From assembly GCF_028372415.1 (NCBI RefSeq), contig NC_092874.1, positions 54,659,865-54,723,864 of the forward strand: a DNA stretch of 64,000 nt. Direction: 5' to 3'. The stretch comes from Notamacropus eugenii (lineage: Eukaryota; Chordata; Mammalia; Diprotodontia; Macropodidae). Below, one piece after another: positions 45,032 through 56,348 of this stretch (within the stretch, counting starts at the first letter, position 1; every line of letters begins with the position of its first letter). The position numbers and the translations under genes are program-made. Below the pieces are notes generated by a model. It was not told the DNA's origin, made no database searches, and was given only the letters and a program-made list of their open reading frames with translations.

Positions 45032-46430
45032 ATGAGAGAGAGAGATGAAGGTTAAGCACATTATTCTGCTTAACTTTCAAGAAGGAGCTGAGCCACAATA
45101 GCTTATTAATGACTTGATACACATGGATGACATGAAACTCTATGGATCCACTTAAAGACATATTAAATCATTCATCTTATGGAATCTTTCTCAAAAGATC
45201 TCATAATGTTATCTGGGGCTTGAAAAGTTTAATATTCTTAAAGTGTGCCATGAAGAGATAAGGCTGAAATCTTCTAATTGGGAGATAAGATTGAAGCACA
45301 GGATCAAAAAGACCATAGTCTCTTCTAGGCTAGACACATCAAGGTTAAAGTTATCAAAGAAAAAGTTATGACTGAGCATATTAAGAAGTTTAACGTCATT
45401 CTAAAATCAAAATTTAATGGGAAGAACATGTTTAAAGGAATTAGCACCTGTGTAATACCAGTCTTAATAGATACTTTTGGAACCACAAAAATAAAACAAC
45501 GTATTTAGAAGGCAACCTAACAAATCTATACAATATTAATAAAACACAAGGCCTATAACCTTAAAGTAGCTGTACAAAGATTAACCCTTAAATGCCAAAC
45601 AAGGAGGAAGAAGACTGATAGACATTCTCTAAGCACATGATAAGTACCTAGCAAGTCTACAGAGACTTTTGGTACAAGCATGCACTTGATTCATTGAACA
45701 GCAGCGAAAGCTGACAACAGCTGCTGGATTTGTCAGATATGACTAAGTGTTTGCCTCCAGATGGAGCCTACAGAATAGCCAAGATCTCAGAATGGAATCA
45801 AAAAGACTCACGGGCAATATCTATATGAACTCAATCAACACTTTGTTGACAAAGATACTTCAAATAGCTGAGTCAGATGGATTTGTCTGTGGAAATAGGT
45901 TTATGATGGAAATCCAGGACTAGGCCACTATCACAAAAAAAATTAAAGAAGGGTTTTTCTCAAATCTTAGTTATCAATGCCGACTATGCAAAAGAAAAAA
46001 AAAGAAAAAAAGAAACCGTGCCACACATCACTACAGGCTACGAAAGTTTATCACTTACCTAATATCTAGCAAGATGTCCCTGTGCTGAGAATGATAGATT
46101 AGAAGTTATTTTTCATGTCCTAACAAATGACAAGTTCCTATGCTATAAAAAGAGACTTCAAAGTAGCCTCAAGAACAACTAATAAACTCTACTTGTCATC
46201 TACCAAATTATGACCCCCAACTGCCCAGACATAATGTTTATCCACAAAAACTTAAGAATAATATTTTTATTATTCCTCACCATACCAAACAGTCATAATC
46301 TCCAAACTGCAAAGAAAACAATCCTACAATATACAGAGACAGCAAAGGATTCAACACTTATCATTCCCATCTTCATGTCTGCCATGAGAGTTTTAAAAAC
46401 ATATTTTCAGAGAACCTACAAAAAGTGAGT
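44765..46430 (+). mobile_element. Ancient non-LTR retrotransposon, R4/Dong-like, decayed
   Basis: The + strand reads, with stops and shifts, PDDSKAFDSVLNSWLIHML (compare the RT box D.KKAFDSVPHSWLI..L of R4/Dong or R2-type elements), then MPTQTM. About 1 kb later come CRLCKRKK (zinc-knuckle start) and a C-terminal stretch PNCPDIMFIHKNLR, ending LIIPIFMSAMRVLKTYFQRTYKK. That resembles the family ending (K..PVVIGALG...KNLEKYL). This order is not that of L1, L2 or CR1. A (GT)n(GA)n microsatellite at 45004-45046 interrupts it. Family assignment is from remembered motifs. Confidence 0.5.
45004..45046. repeat. (TG)n(GA)n microsatellite
   Basis: About 13 TG units followed by 'gagagagaga'. Confidence 0.95.
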
Positions 46431-46639
46431 TTGTGTACCAGTACTTTTTTATTCAACTACAAAAAGCAGTTATTTTATCTAGCTATGTAAAATTCTGCAA
46501 AACATTAAATATAAAAAAAACAAGCAATTTATTTCAGAACAACTTCTATTGAACCTCATTAAAGATAAAAGGAAGGAGGGGGGATTGTTTACCATTTATT
46601 TATCATTTTCCTCATTATACATTTAGTAGTTTTTAAAGT

Positions 46640-46795
46640 TTTCAGGGTATTTTATATAACTTTGTTAATTTGAGGTTCACAACAGTAGAAACAACAGGTA
46701 TTATCCCTATGTAACAGATGAGAAAACTGGTATTAAATGACTTACCTAAGGTCATAGAGCTAATTTAGTAGGATTCAAATCCATGTCTTTACACC
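46640..46795 (-). repeat. MIR-type SINE
   Basis: 'taacagatgagaaaactgg' and 'ggtcatagagctaatttag' are the antisense core. Confidence 0.55.
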
Positions 46796-46807
46796 AAGTT
46801 CAGAACT

Positions 46808-46905
46808 CTCCATGTATATGTGTGTATATATATATGTATGTATGTATTACGTATGTATATGTGTATGTGTGTGTGTGTATGTACGTGTATGTATGTGGCC
46901 AGAAA
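46808..46905. repeat. (TATG)n/(TG)n microsatellite
   Basis: Runs of 'gtatgtatgtat' and 'gtgtgtgtgtatg'. Confidence 0.9.
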
Positions 46906-47432
46906 ATCCCCTTCTCTCTAGTAGCTGTTTATTTTGTAATAGGTATAGTTGCATTTGTTAAAGAGAAGTCCCAAAGACTCATACAGACAGCACCAAGTAA
47001 GGTTGAGGACTACATTTGGAATGTATGCGTTTGAGGGATGGGGAAAAGGAAGTGGTCCCATTTTAAATCTTGCCTAGAGCAGAGAAATGTTTTGCCCTGG
47101 CCCTGACTGTCAGGAAACTATATGATTTACAAGGCCTACCCCAAGTTGATAAATGCCTTGAAAAGCCTACCCACAATTCTACTGTCATCCTGAACCAGGA
47201 AAGCTCAAAATATCTAAACTAAAACCAGTTTTTACCAAATTTGTCTTCCCACTATCTGAATATTTTTCTCTACCCACCATACTTTTATCTAATGCCTAAA
47301 GGGTATTGTGTGGAAAACTCATAGTGAGGTTGATGGTGATAACAGTGTTTGTGAGCCCATGTTTATACAATTTAGCTTCTTTGATTTGTAGATTTCTTTA
47401 TTTTAAGATCAAGTTCCCTATTTATGTCATGC
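46906..47432 (+). other. Intron 1, nothing recognised
   Basis: No feature found. Confidence 0.4.
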
Positions 47433-47605
47433 TTAATGATGAATATCTGGTCACTGGATTCAGATTCTCCTCACTGGAGGAGAAGTGAGGCTGGTGACCT
47501 GCACAGCCCTCCCTCACTCAAAACAAAGTCAACTGCAAGTCATGTCATCCTTTCTCTGATGGCATGGTCTTCTTTGGCAACGAAGGATGAACACAATCCT
47601 GTGAG
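47433..47605. repeat. Marsupial RTE-tailed SINE
   Basis: 'gatgaatatctggtcactgg', 'agaagtgaggctggtgacct' and 'gatggcatggtcttctttgg', in the same orientation as those at 35.2, 37.3 and 48.1 kb. Confidence 0.8.
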
Positions 47606-48000
47606 TAGATGCAGCTGGCTGAATGGGGACCTGGCTAGCTGGGTAACTCAACTCCTTCTCTCCCGTCTGCCTCCCATTCCCCTTCCTTCTCCTCTCCAAA
47701 GGAAGGTAAATTTGGATGCCAAAAGATGCCCAGTGGACTTGGGTTTTACTGGCCCCTTTCCTTCCCTTGTCTTTTTCCTGTTCTGTCCTGTCCTGTCCTT
47801 TCCCAAAACCTTAGACCCACTGAACTCTGAAACTGGGACTCCAATGGGCCCTGCCTAAGGGCTCTTCTGGGCCCTCCTAGCTTTAGAGTGATTATCAATA
47901 GTAACTGGTGCTGTTTCCCTCCCAGCCTGTAGTCTCTCTTTTTCTTGGCCTCATTAAAGGGGCCATGCCTTGGCTACTTCTTAAACAGGCCTATTCAATG
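47606..48000 (+). other. Intron 1, pyrimidine-rich, nothing recognised
   Basis: The open frame spanning 47424-47858 is a shadow of the SINE and the adjacent pyrimidine-rich text. Confidence 0.4.
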
Positions 48001-48004
48001 AATG

Positions 48005-48262
48005 GACATTGCCTCACCCTAAGTGAGTATGTGCAAAGAGCTTGGACTAAAAGGCTCAAGGTCTTCCAATGCATCCTGGGTCATCTCCAGTTATCCTGAT
48101 GAATATCTGGTCACTGGATTCAGATGGCTCTGGAGGAGAAGTGAGACTGGTGACCTGCACAGCCCTCCCTCACTCAAAACAAAGTCAAGTGCAACTCATG
48201 TCATCATTTCTCTGGTGGCATGGTCTTCTTCTTTGGCAACGAAGGATGAACACAATGTAAAA
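48005..48262. repeat. Marsupial RTE-tailed SINE, longer copy
   Basis: The copy includes the distal part 'tgcatcctgggtcatctcc' upstream of 'gatgaatatctggtcactgg', and ends 'tttggcaacgaaggatgaac'. Confidence 0.8.
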
Positions 48263-48334
48263 AATGGACTGTTTGTACAAGCTCAATTGTGTGTCCAAAG
48301 TTATGAGACCTAGGTACATTGTATATGCAGATCT

Positions 48335-48445
48335 CATAGATACGTATGTATTTCTGTGTATATAAACATATACGTACACATATATACATGTGTGTTACAT
48401 TACACAGATATATGCATCATGCATACATGTATGTATAAATGTACA
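48335..48445. repeat. (TA)n/(CATA)n microsatellite
   Basis: Mixed 'tata', 'acata' and 'gtat' units. Confidence 0.85.
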
Positions 48446-48487
48446 CATTTTCTAAATCTCATGCACTCTTACATGACCCTAGATTTG

Positions 48488-48685
48488 ATGTGGCACAATG
48501 GAAAGATCATTGGCACAGGAGGACCTGGGTTTAAATATTCCCTTTGGGGCTCACAATCTACATGGCCTTGAGCAAGTTTTTTTTAACATCCCTGGGCCTC
48601 AGTTTCCTCATCTGTAAATTAAGATGTTGAACTAGCAAGTGTCTAAGGTCTCTTTCAGTTTCAGATATGTAGTCTTGTGAAAACT
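48488..48685 (+). repeat. MIR-type SINE
   Basis: 'acaatggaaagatcattggc', 'ggcctcagtttcctcatctg' and 'aaggtctctttcagtttcag', sense order. Confidence 0.65.
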
Positions 48686-49220
48686 GCTCTTTCTCAACAA
48701 AAGGATCAATTAAATATCCCACTGAAACTCAGAACTCAGAAATCTTTCATAAAGAGCAAATAATGCCCCTGGGAAAAACTGACTGTATTCCTTTATAATG
48801 AATCAACAACATTTTTAATATTCTCACTGTTCTTTTACCTCTTGTGTTTGCTTAGTATTACTTCTTTGAGCTTTAGTGAAAATAAATTATAATGGTGTAC
48901 ATCCCGGCTCAGTTTTATTATATCAAAACCCTAGAGTTATATTTTATTTGAAAAATTTTTTTAAAGTGAGAATTACAAATGAAAGTCAACCATAAAATTT
49001 GTTTCACCTGTGCCTAGAAAAACACATTATTTTAGATGATAAACTCTTTAAGGGTAAAGACTCTCTTGATTTTCTTTGTAACACCAGCCTTACAAGTAAA
49101 TGGCATTTGAATTGAGTATCTTCAAATACAATTTTTATATACAAAATAAGAAAATATGGATTCCTTAAGGATTATAACATTGAAGTGAACTCTTCTAATA
49201 ATATTAACAGGTAATATTTA
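48686..49220 (+). other. Intron 1, short L2-like end near 49025-49110
   Basis: 'gataaactctttaagggtaa' and 'gactctcttgattttctttg' resemble an L2 3' end. Otherwise nothing is recognised. Confidence 0.35.
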
Positions 49221-49224
49221 TTTA

Positions 49225-49455
49225 GTATAGAGGGTGTCAAACTACTTCGTCTTAGGATCCCTTTCCACTCTTAAAAATTGCTGAGGATCCCTACCAAAAA
49301 GCTTTTTTGTTTATGTTGGTTATACCTATTGATATTTACCATACTGGAAAAAAAATGTCTTTGTATTATTATGAATATGTTTGACCTTGTAGACCCCCTA
49401 AATGAATGTTAGGGACTCTAGGGACCCCCAGACCACATTCTGAGAATTGTTGATA
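49225..49455 (+). mobile_element. hAT-type MITE remnant
   Basis: 'gagggtgtcaaactact' at the left, 'ttatgttggttatacctatt' inside, and 'gaccacattctgagaattg' at the right resemble a therian hAT MITE. Termini are uncertain. Confidence 0.4.
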
Positions 49456-49589
49456 AAGTGCTTCTCAGTTTTCAAAAGACTTTACACAAAATAATATACC
49501 AATACAATTAATTCCCAAATTATAGAAATGAATATAAAATAAAAAGGTCATAGGACTTGAAATCTGTAGCTAATTTGAATTTTTATAAT

Positions 49590-50770
49590 ACTCAGAATAG
49601 CTTAATCGTTCACAGTTATTTGTTAACAATATTGCTGTTTCTGTATCCAATGTCCCGTGGTGTTTAAAAAGGTTTGAGAGACACAATTTCTGGATAATTT
49701 AATAATTTTATCAATAATGCCAGCATTTTAATAAAAGGTTGGTCATTTGGCTGGCTCTCTCTTAGACCAAAGACCCCTCATTGCAGTGAGCTCACAGTTT
49801 ATATGCCCTTCAAAAAGTAGGTGGCAATTAACTCTGACTGGTTAACAATTAATGAGAGAATGAATATTACAATGAGAAGATGGACTATATTACAATGAGG
49901 GTCTAGGGGTATGTGACTTAGGTCACCCAAATCTCAGTCAAATGGACTCATCAATTTCCATATCACCTGTCTGACAAAAGGGAAAATCAACACTTCCTAG
50001 AGCGGTCTGAACAAACACAGTGAGCAGGAATACACCCATTAGCCCAAATTTAGAATTTCTTTTACTGTCTTTGATTGATCTTGGCCTGAGTAAGTCTGAA
50101 AAAGAGATTTCCCTCACTGGTTGGTTTCCGGATAAGGAATTAGAAAAGGGGGGAGGGGAATCCTTTTTCAATAATTAGATATTAACACCAGAGAGAAATA
50201 ATAATTTCTCAGTTCTCTTGGTTCTCATTTTACTGTACATTATTTCATATAAGTCTTTCCATGTTTTTTTCTAAAATCACCTGTTCATCATTGCTTACAG
50301 CACAGAAATTTCTATCACAGTCATATACCACAATTTATTCAGCCATTTCCCCAATTAATGGACATCCCCTCAATTTTCACTCCATTGCCGCCACAAGGAG
50401 AACTGCTATAAATATTTTAGAACATATAGGTTCTTTTCCATTTTCCCTCAATGACTTTAGGAAACAGATCTAATTGTGGTATTGCTGGGTCAAAATTCCA
50501 GATTGCTCTCTAAAATGGTTGAATCAGTTCACAGTTTCACCAACAGTGTATTAGAATCCCAATTGTTCCACATTCCTTCCAACATTTGTCATTTTTCCCT
50601 TCTATCATTTTAGCCAGCCTGAGGGGTGTGAGATGGCATCTCAAAATTATTTTAATCTGCATTTCTCTACTCAATAATGATTTAGATCATTTTTATATGA
50701 CTATATATAGCTAGGATTTCTTCATCCCAAGACTTTGACCATTTATCAATTGGAAAATGACATGACTTAA
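49590..50770 (-). mobile_element. L1 3'-end fragment, antisense, split by an LTR
   Basis: 'acaatattgctgtttctgta' at 49627 continues, after an LTR-like insertion, at 50212 with 'gttctcttggttctcatttt'. It runs through 'ccacaatttattcagccatt' to 'gaccatttatcaattggaaa'. This is the antisense L1 ORF2 C-terminal and 3' UTR text, comparable to the + strand copy at 61.6-63.0 kb but much older. Confidence 0.65.
49651..50211 (-). mobile_element. Probable solo LTR inserted in the L1 fragment
   Basis: On the minus strand it starts 'tgagaaattatta', has a TATA-like 'gggcatataaactg', an ATTAAA-type signal downstream ('cttttattaaaatg'), and ends 'cacgggaca' (TG...CA). It interrupts otherwise continuous L1 text. 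A clean flanking duplication is not visible. No internal retroviral sequence remains. Confidence 0.5.
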
Positions 50771-50989
50771 AATTTGAAGAAAAGTGTAAAGGATCTAGTA
50801 TCAAAGACCGGTGTTTAAATTGCAATTCTGCCACATAGCATTTCCTCATGTGTAAAATGATAGTCAGACCCAATGGCCTCTATGGTTTCTTCCAACTCTA
50901 TATTCCTACTTAGGGGACGTCAAGGAAGTCACCTAATTGGGTAAGCTTGAAATTTTCCAGAGAAGGGTAAGTGGTATGGTAAGGGGACT

Positions 50990-51380
50990 TTGAGAACACG
51001 CCATCTGAGGAAGGATCCATCCTAGCCACTGGATTTGTTGAGCCAGAACATAAGACTTAAGGGAGAGTGATTAGCTGTCATGTTGATGAAGTATGAATCT
51101 AACTCGATTTGGCCTCAGAGGGCAAAATTGGAATTAATTGGTGAAAAGGGTGAAGAGGAAAATTGAGGCTTGACTCAAGGAAGAACTTCCTAACAACTTG
51201 AGCTGCCCAGAAATGGAATGGCCTCTCTCAAGAGGGAGAAGGTTCTCTGTCACTGAGAGTTTTCAAGCAAAGACTGAAATAAGCACTGGTTGAATGTGTT
51301 GTAAAATATTCTTGTTAAGGTGGAATGAATAGATGACTCTAAATGACCATTCCATGACAAGAGATTCTATGATTCTGTGA
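50990..51380 (+). mobile_element. CR1/L3-type LINE 3' end with terminal repeats
   Basis: 'gatttggcctcagagggcaa', 'aacttcctaacaacttgagc', 'gttttcaagcaaagactgaa' and the terminal 'gattctatgattctgtga' give the full CR1 3' signature. Confidence 0.75.
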
Positions 51381-51639
51381 ACCCCTATGGACCTCAGTTT
51401 CCTCATTTAAAATAAGATTGACTTAGGTGGTCTATAGCTTTTAATATATAGTCATATGTACATCTGAAATAACAGCAAATAAAACAGATCAGCCAGTAAA
51501 TGTTTCACCATATAGATGAATTCATAGCTCTTTGGATAATTATTTTCTGACTCAACTTGAGAATTCATCAGTGGAAGAAACTTCCTTTACCAGCTCAAAT
51601 CAGCTCCTCTGCAATTTGACTGCCTCAGGTGCTGAGAGG

Positions 51640-52065
51640 TTAAGACAGTCAACAAGCAAAGTGCAAAGCACTGGGGGTTACAAAAGCAAAAAAGTCCCTG
51701 CCCTTAAAGAGTTTCCATTTTAATGGGAGAGTGATTCGTAAATAACTAGGCGCATAAAAAGATGCTTTGTAAGTGGAAGATAACCTCAAAGGGGAAGGCT
51801 TTAGCAGCTGGGGAGACCTCGAATTCTCATAGAGAACTGAGCTGAGTTGTAAAGGAAGCAGGGGAATCTAAGAAGGAAAGATGAGGCAAGCAGAGGATTC
51901 CAGATATGATGGACAGTGAAGGCATGGATATTGAGAATTATATATGACAAAGTAGGCCAATGTAACTGGACCATAAGGAAACTGGTGGGGAGTACAGTGT
52001 AAGAAGGCTGGAAAAGAGAGGAAGGGGCAAAGCTATGAAGAAAGAACCTAGGGTCACACAGCTAG
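51640..52065 (+). repeat. Short dispersed repeat followed by old unclassified repeat
   Basis: 'aagcactgggggttacaaa' and 'gtccctgcccttaaagagtt' precede text ('aggattccagatatgatgg', 'ccaatgtaactggaccataa') of the module seen at 1413 and 27360. Confidence 0.35.
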
Positions 52066-52330
52066 TACATGGCAAAATTAGGACTGGAACCCCAAAAGTC
52101 TTCCCAACATCTAGGCCATCTCTCTAATAATTTGCCTCTTAAATAGTATTATTGTGCTTTTAATTTCATTGAGGATGTTCACTGCTTACCTATTTCACTG
52201 GATTTATGAATCTCAATATTTGTAGCAGATTTAAAAAGGCTTTAGGACATATATAATACATAGATATCTATATGTTTATACACATATACATACATACATA
52301 AATATATACTTACATATACACACAAAGAGA

Positions 52331-53117
52331 TGTGGGCAAAAAGAAATACTAAGACAGAAGTCTTAGTGCAGTTTTGAGCTTTTAATAGCTTTGCAATTAT
52401 ACCAAGATTCGAAACTCAAATCCTTCTGCAATTATCTTCCATTAATGATGGGGTTCAGACTCTGGGAGCCTCCTTGAATTCTCCATGAATTTCCCCACTT
52501 AACCTGGCTTTTCATACTCAAATTGAATTCTTCTTTAATCTCCCCACTTAACCTGGCCTTTCATACTCAAACCTGTGGCCATTATCTGTTACCTCTTGAT
52601 TGCCCCACCTGCTTCCCACGCAAACCCTCCGTAGTCTGATATCTCCTGATAGCCTCTAGCTGTATCCAACCCTGGACAGTCAACCCCTCCTAGGACTTCT
52701 CCTCAAGGCCCTCCCTAAGCCCCTCCTCCCATCACTACCAGACCACCTCCAGATCCCTCCTACAGTCATTTTCTGTATTTAAGTTCCATCTCACATCCCT
52801 GAAGGCGCGCAGATTCAATCCAGCTCAGACTCTGCGTAGCTGAGGTTCTATCTGGCCCACTTGTGAATACAAGCATTACAAATACTTAGGCTCTTTAAGA
52901 GCTAACCCAATTTGGCGAATCTTTAATAAACTTTTTCTTTGGCTTTAAGAAGGCTTAGGTCGGATTCATTTGAGCAGGACCCAGAGTGTCAGTATTTTGA
53001 GGTTCCCCAGCACCCCTAAACCTCGTCATTTAAGAAGGCTTGGATCAGATTCATTCGAGCAAGACCCAGAGTGTCAGTATTTTGGGGTCCCCAGCACCCC
53101 TAAACCTCATCATTACA
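52331..53117 (+). mobile_element. Probable solo LTR, sense to STEAP4, with 85-bp internal tandem duplication
   Basis: It contains a TATA-like 'tgtatttaagttcc' (about 52775) and AATAAA at about 52925, followed by a GT-rich stretch, in LTR spacing. The C-rich U3-like region before it lacks genes. A segment starting 'tttaagaaggctt' (52944-53028) is repeated at 53029-53112 with a few differences. The right end is near 'cctcatcatt'. A flanking duplication was not found, so the outer boundaries are tentative. It ends about 620 bp before the first coding exon. Confidence 0.5.
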
Positions 53118-53129
53118 ATATATATATAT

Positions 53130-53280
53130 CTTATGTTTAATTTTTTACATTTTGTCTCTCCCATTATAATGTGAGCTCAAGGGTAGGGGAACTGTGTTTT
53201 TGCCTTTTTCTGCAGCCCCAGGATTTAGCATATTCCTTGGCTCGGAGTAGCAATAAATATTTGCTGACTTAATATCACAT
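53130..53280 (+). repeat. L2-type LINE 3' end
   Basis: 'ctcccattataatgtgagc', 'tcaagggtaggggaactgtg' and 'caataaatatttgctgactt' are in L2 3' order. Confidence 0.65.
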
Positions 53281-53325
53281 TTAATTTACTGTCTCTCACT
53301 CTACATTCACGTGTGTCATTTTTTT

Positions 53326-53480
53326 GATGTTGTAGTTCAGCCATTTCAGTCTGTCTGGCTCTTCCTAATCCCATTTGGCGCTTTCTTGGCAAAAATCCTA
53401 GAGGGGTTTGTGCCATTTCCTTCCCCAGCTCATTTTGCAGAAAAGGAAACTGAGGCAAATTGGGTTAGGTGACTTGCAGT
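53326..53480 (-). repeat. Marsupial CORE-SINE, truncated by microsatellite
   Basis: 'atcccatttggcgctttctt', 'gcagaaaaggaaactgaggc' and 'gggttaggtgacttgca', after which the copy breaks off into a (TATA/CATA)n tract. Confidence 0.75.
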
Positions 53481-53655
53481 ATGTGTGTATATACATACAC
53501 ATATTCTGGGCATATACTCTGTGTATACAATATATACCATACATTATATGTGTCATATGTAAATATAACATGTATTGTGTATATATTTCATATATATGTT
53601 GTGTGTATATATGTATGCGCATATGCATATGTCTATGCATATACATACCTCTATT
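53481..53655. repeat. (TATA)n/(CATA)n microsatellite
   Basis: About 170 bp of 'tata', 'acata' and 'tgtgt' units, lying between the SINE and STEAP4 exon 2. The long open frame running through it into exon 2 is fortuitous. Confidence 0.85.
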
Positions 53656-53741
53656 TCCTGGTAGGAATCAGTGAGTTTTACAGATTAGTAACTGTCAGAA
53701 AATTCACATTTTGTTGTTGTTTGTGCTTTTATATTGCAGTT

Positions 53742-54203
53742 ATGGAGAAACCCTTTTTAAAGGAGACTTCTTTTGCCATGAAAATGAGCTCTTCCCATAA
53801 TCAAGAGACAGTGTGTGTGTTTGGAACGGGAGACTTTGGAAAATCACTAGGCAATAAGATGTTCCAGTGTGGCTACTCTGTGGTCTTTGGAAGCCGAAAC
53901 CCTGGGCTATCTGGTCTGCACCCCAAAGGAATTGAAGTCTTGAGCTATGCAGAAGCTGCCCGGAGGTCTGATCTTATAATTGTAGCAGTCCACAGAGAAC
54001 ATTACAATTTTCTTACAGAGTTAGCAGAGGAACTAAATGGAAAAACATTGGTGGACGTCAGCAACAACCTTAAAATTAATCAATATCCTGAATCCAATGC
54101 AGAATATCTTGCGGAACTGGTCCCAGGAGCCAAAATTGTGAAAGCATTTAACACAATCTCAGCCTGGGCTCTCCAATCAGGCACCCTGGATGCAAGCAGG
54201 CAG
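53742..54203 (+). CDS. STEAP4: STEAP4 exon 2: start codon and NADPH-binding oxidoreductase domain (residues 1-154)
   Basis: The acceptor 'tatattgcag' ends at 53739 and the ATG at 53742 (ATGG context) starts [11 protein letters not shown], collinear with human MEKT. Upstream in-frame codons belong to microsatellite and intron, so this start is preferred to the longer open frame. The Rossmann motif GTGDFG is at residues 28-33, and the NADPH phosphate-binding stretch FGSRNP is near 49-54. Further F420:NADP+ oxidoreductase-like text follows: [33 protein letters not shown] and [15 protein letters not shown]. The donor 'caggtaagat' follows 54203, and the exon ends in phase 0 after ...DASRQ. The domain is cytosolic. 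Confidence 0.95.
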
Positions 54204-54317
54204 GTAAGATGAGATGATAAATCTGCTATCAAACAGAAAGTGGCATAGTTTATTTTTTTAAAATAACTACAATTTAAACTCATATCAAGAAGATATAGTT
54301 TTATATATATTATCAAG

Positions 54318-54412
54318 AAATATAGATCTCTCTCTCTCTCTCTACATATATATATATATATATATATGCATATATATATATATACATATAGATATATAGA
54401 TATATAATGTAG
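54318..54412. repeat. (CT)n(TA)n microsatellite in intron 2
   Basis: 'ctctctctctctctctctac' followed by a long alternating 'atat' tract. Confidence 0.95.
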
Positions 54413-54639
54413 CTGAGTTTCCAGAAGGAAATTTTTTCTAAAAACAGTTTCGGAATGGGCAAAATAGAGACCACAAAGTTCATTTAAAGTTCATGCATTT
54501 TGCTCTTCAGAGAACCCCTTAATACCTCATGTGGCCCCCCTTTACACTTACATCACACCCACTTATAAGAAGCTCCCCTAATGGGTTTCATTTCTCAGAG
54601 CAGATTAAAAGCAGAAAATTAAAAGGGAGAAAAAAGACT

Positions 54640-54850
54640 GCTAGAGATGACAATGATGATGATATCTATGTAGCTCTTTAAGTTTTGAAAAGCACATTAC
54701 AAATATTATCTCATTAGATCCCCACAACCATGGGAGGTAGGTGTGTTATCATCCCCATTTTACAGATGAAGAAACAGAGGCATACAGTGGTTATGTGACT
54801 TGCCCAGGATCAACAAAGCTAGGAAATGTCTGGGGCTGGATCTGAATATT
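54640..54850 (-). repeat. MIR-type SINE in intron 2
   Basis: 'tacaaatattatctcattag', 'ccccattttacagatgaaga' and 'gacttgcccaggatcaac', antisense order. Confidence 0.7.
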
Positions 54851-55089
54851 CAAGGAGAGAGACTGGCAGTCTGATACTAAGGAAAGAGACAGAAAAATTA
54901 TGAAAATCAGATGCCCTCATAGGATCATATATTTAGAGCTATAAGAGACGTGAGATGGCATCTGGTCAAACCCCTTCATTTTTCAGGTAAGGAAACTCAA
55001 GCTTGAAAATTAAATTATTTGCCCAAGGTCATAGTAAGTAGAAGTAGTAGAAATGATATTTGAACATAGATGGATCTTCTGACTCCAAG

Positions 55090-55255
55090 AGGGCAATAGA
55101 TCAATTTGTAATCAAGAAGTCCTGAGTTTAAATCAAGCCTCAGATCCTTCCTTCCTGGGCCAGTCATTTAACCGCTCTCTGCCTCAGTTTCCTCATCTGT
55201 AAAAGGGTGATTAGTATTTACCTTCCAGTGTTATTGTGAAGAGCCAATGAAAGAT
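55090..55255 (+). repeat. MIR-type SINE in intron 2
   Basis: 'agaagtcctgagtttaaatc', 'tctctgcctcagtttcctc' and 'ccagtgttattgtgaagag', sense order. Confidence 0.7.
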
Positions 55256-56348
55256 AGTTTATTAATTAATGTTTATTTCTTCTGCCTATAAATATAGCAA
55301 CCTAGACACAATTTCATAGAGGCAAATAGCATTGTCCACTCCAGCAGTTCCACAGGCATCACAGTACATGTAAAAACAATTTTTAATGCAGTTGGGTTTT
55401 TTTTAGGGCAATCCCCCCTCTCAAGAAGACTTTCACTTTGTACTCAAGAAAAGGTTAAATGGCTTGCCAGTTAAGAAGATAAGGGAAAATATATGCCATT
55501 TCAGAAAGTTTTCCAAAATGGGTGCTTTAAAGAAATAAACCTCCAGTTATCCAAAATACTTGGCTCTTCAGAAGGATTTATTGCCTGAATTTTTAATGTA
55601 CTTTTAAAGCAGTACAAAAAATTATTATATCTAGTGAAAACTGACTAAAATGATGCATCTTTAAGTGGGATAGGTTAGAAACCAAGAAATACAAAGGACA
55701 AGAAAAATGTGAAAATCCCCAGGAAACAAACCCAGAAAATGGATGAAGCTGGTTTACCAAGGAGGTTCTTTGGAGCACAGAAGAATGCATCTGTTCTCAC
55801 TGAATATTTCATTCTGGTGACAGAGAGTAGATTATATGCTTTTTCTCACACCTGACATGAAGGACAGTGTCATTTGTACAAGCAATCTCCTTTTCTCCCT
55901 GCCTATACCTTGAGGTGGCCTTTCAGTTAAGTGGGACCCCATGACCCACACAAAGTAATGGTCAGTTGCAGGAATGGAGGTGGGAGGAGCCATGTAGAAC
56001 CACACAAGTATGTTAGTAGGGCTAAACTGTTCATGGCTAGAGTGACTCAGGTTTAGTAACAACAGAATAATGTTACCTGAAATTGCCCACCATCTACAAT
56101 ACCTTCCTTCCCTTAGTCAAATACACATGTACATATTATTTTAAAGAAGTATTTTACCTTGGATTACTGTCCCAAAATATGTCGAATCCAAAATATGTCG
56201 AAGGGACTCATACTATATTAATTTTTCTAGTAGCTTTTTTGGAAATTACCAAGGACTTTACATTCTAAAAGGTATCACTTTTATATAAGATCTTAATATC
56301 TAGTCTTGGACAGCAAGCAGATAACATTCTGAACATTATTTCATCCAG
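55256..56348 (+). other. Remainder of STEAP4 intron 2, nothing recognised
   Basis: No repeat or regulatory motif stands out. It ends with the acceptor of exon 3. Confidence 0.5.

Noticed and set aside
52331..53117. 85-bp direct repeat considered as a CRISPR-like or satellite array
   Set aside because: There are only two adjacent copies with no spacers. It is a tandem duplication inside an LTR-like element.
53469..53741. Open frame continuing upstream of the STEAP4 start codon
   Set aside because: The upstream part translates a (TATA/CATA)n microsatellite and lies before a good splice acceptor (53739). The conserved start is the ATG at 53742.
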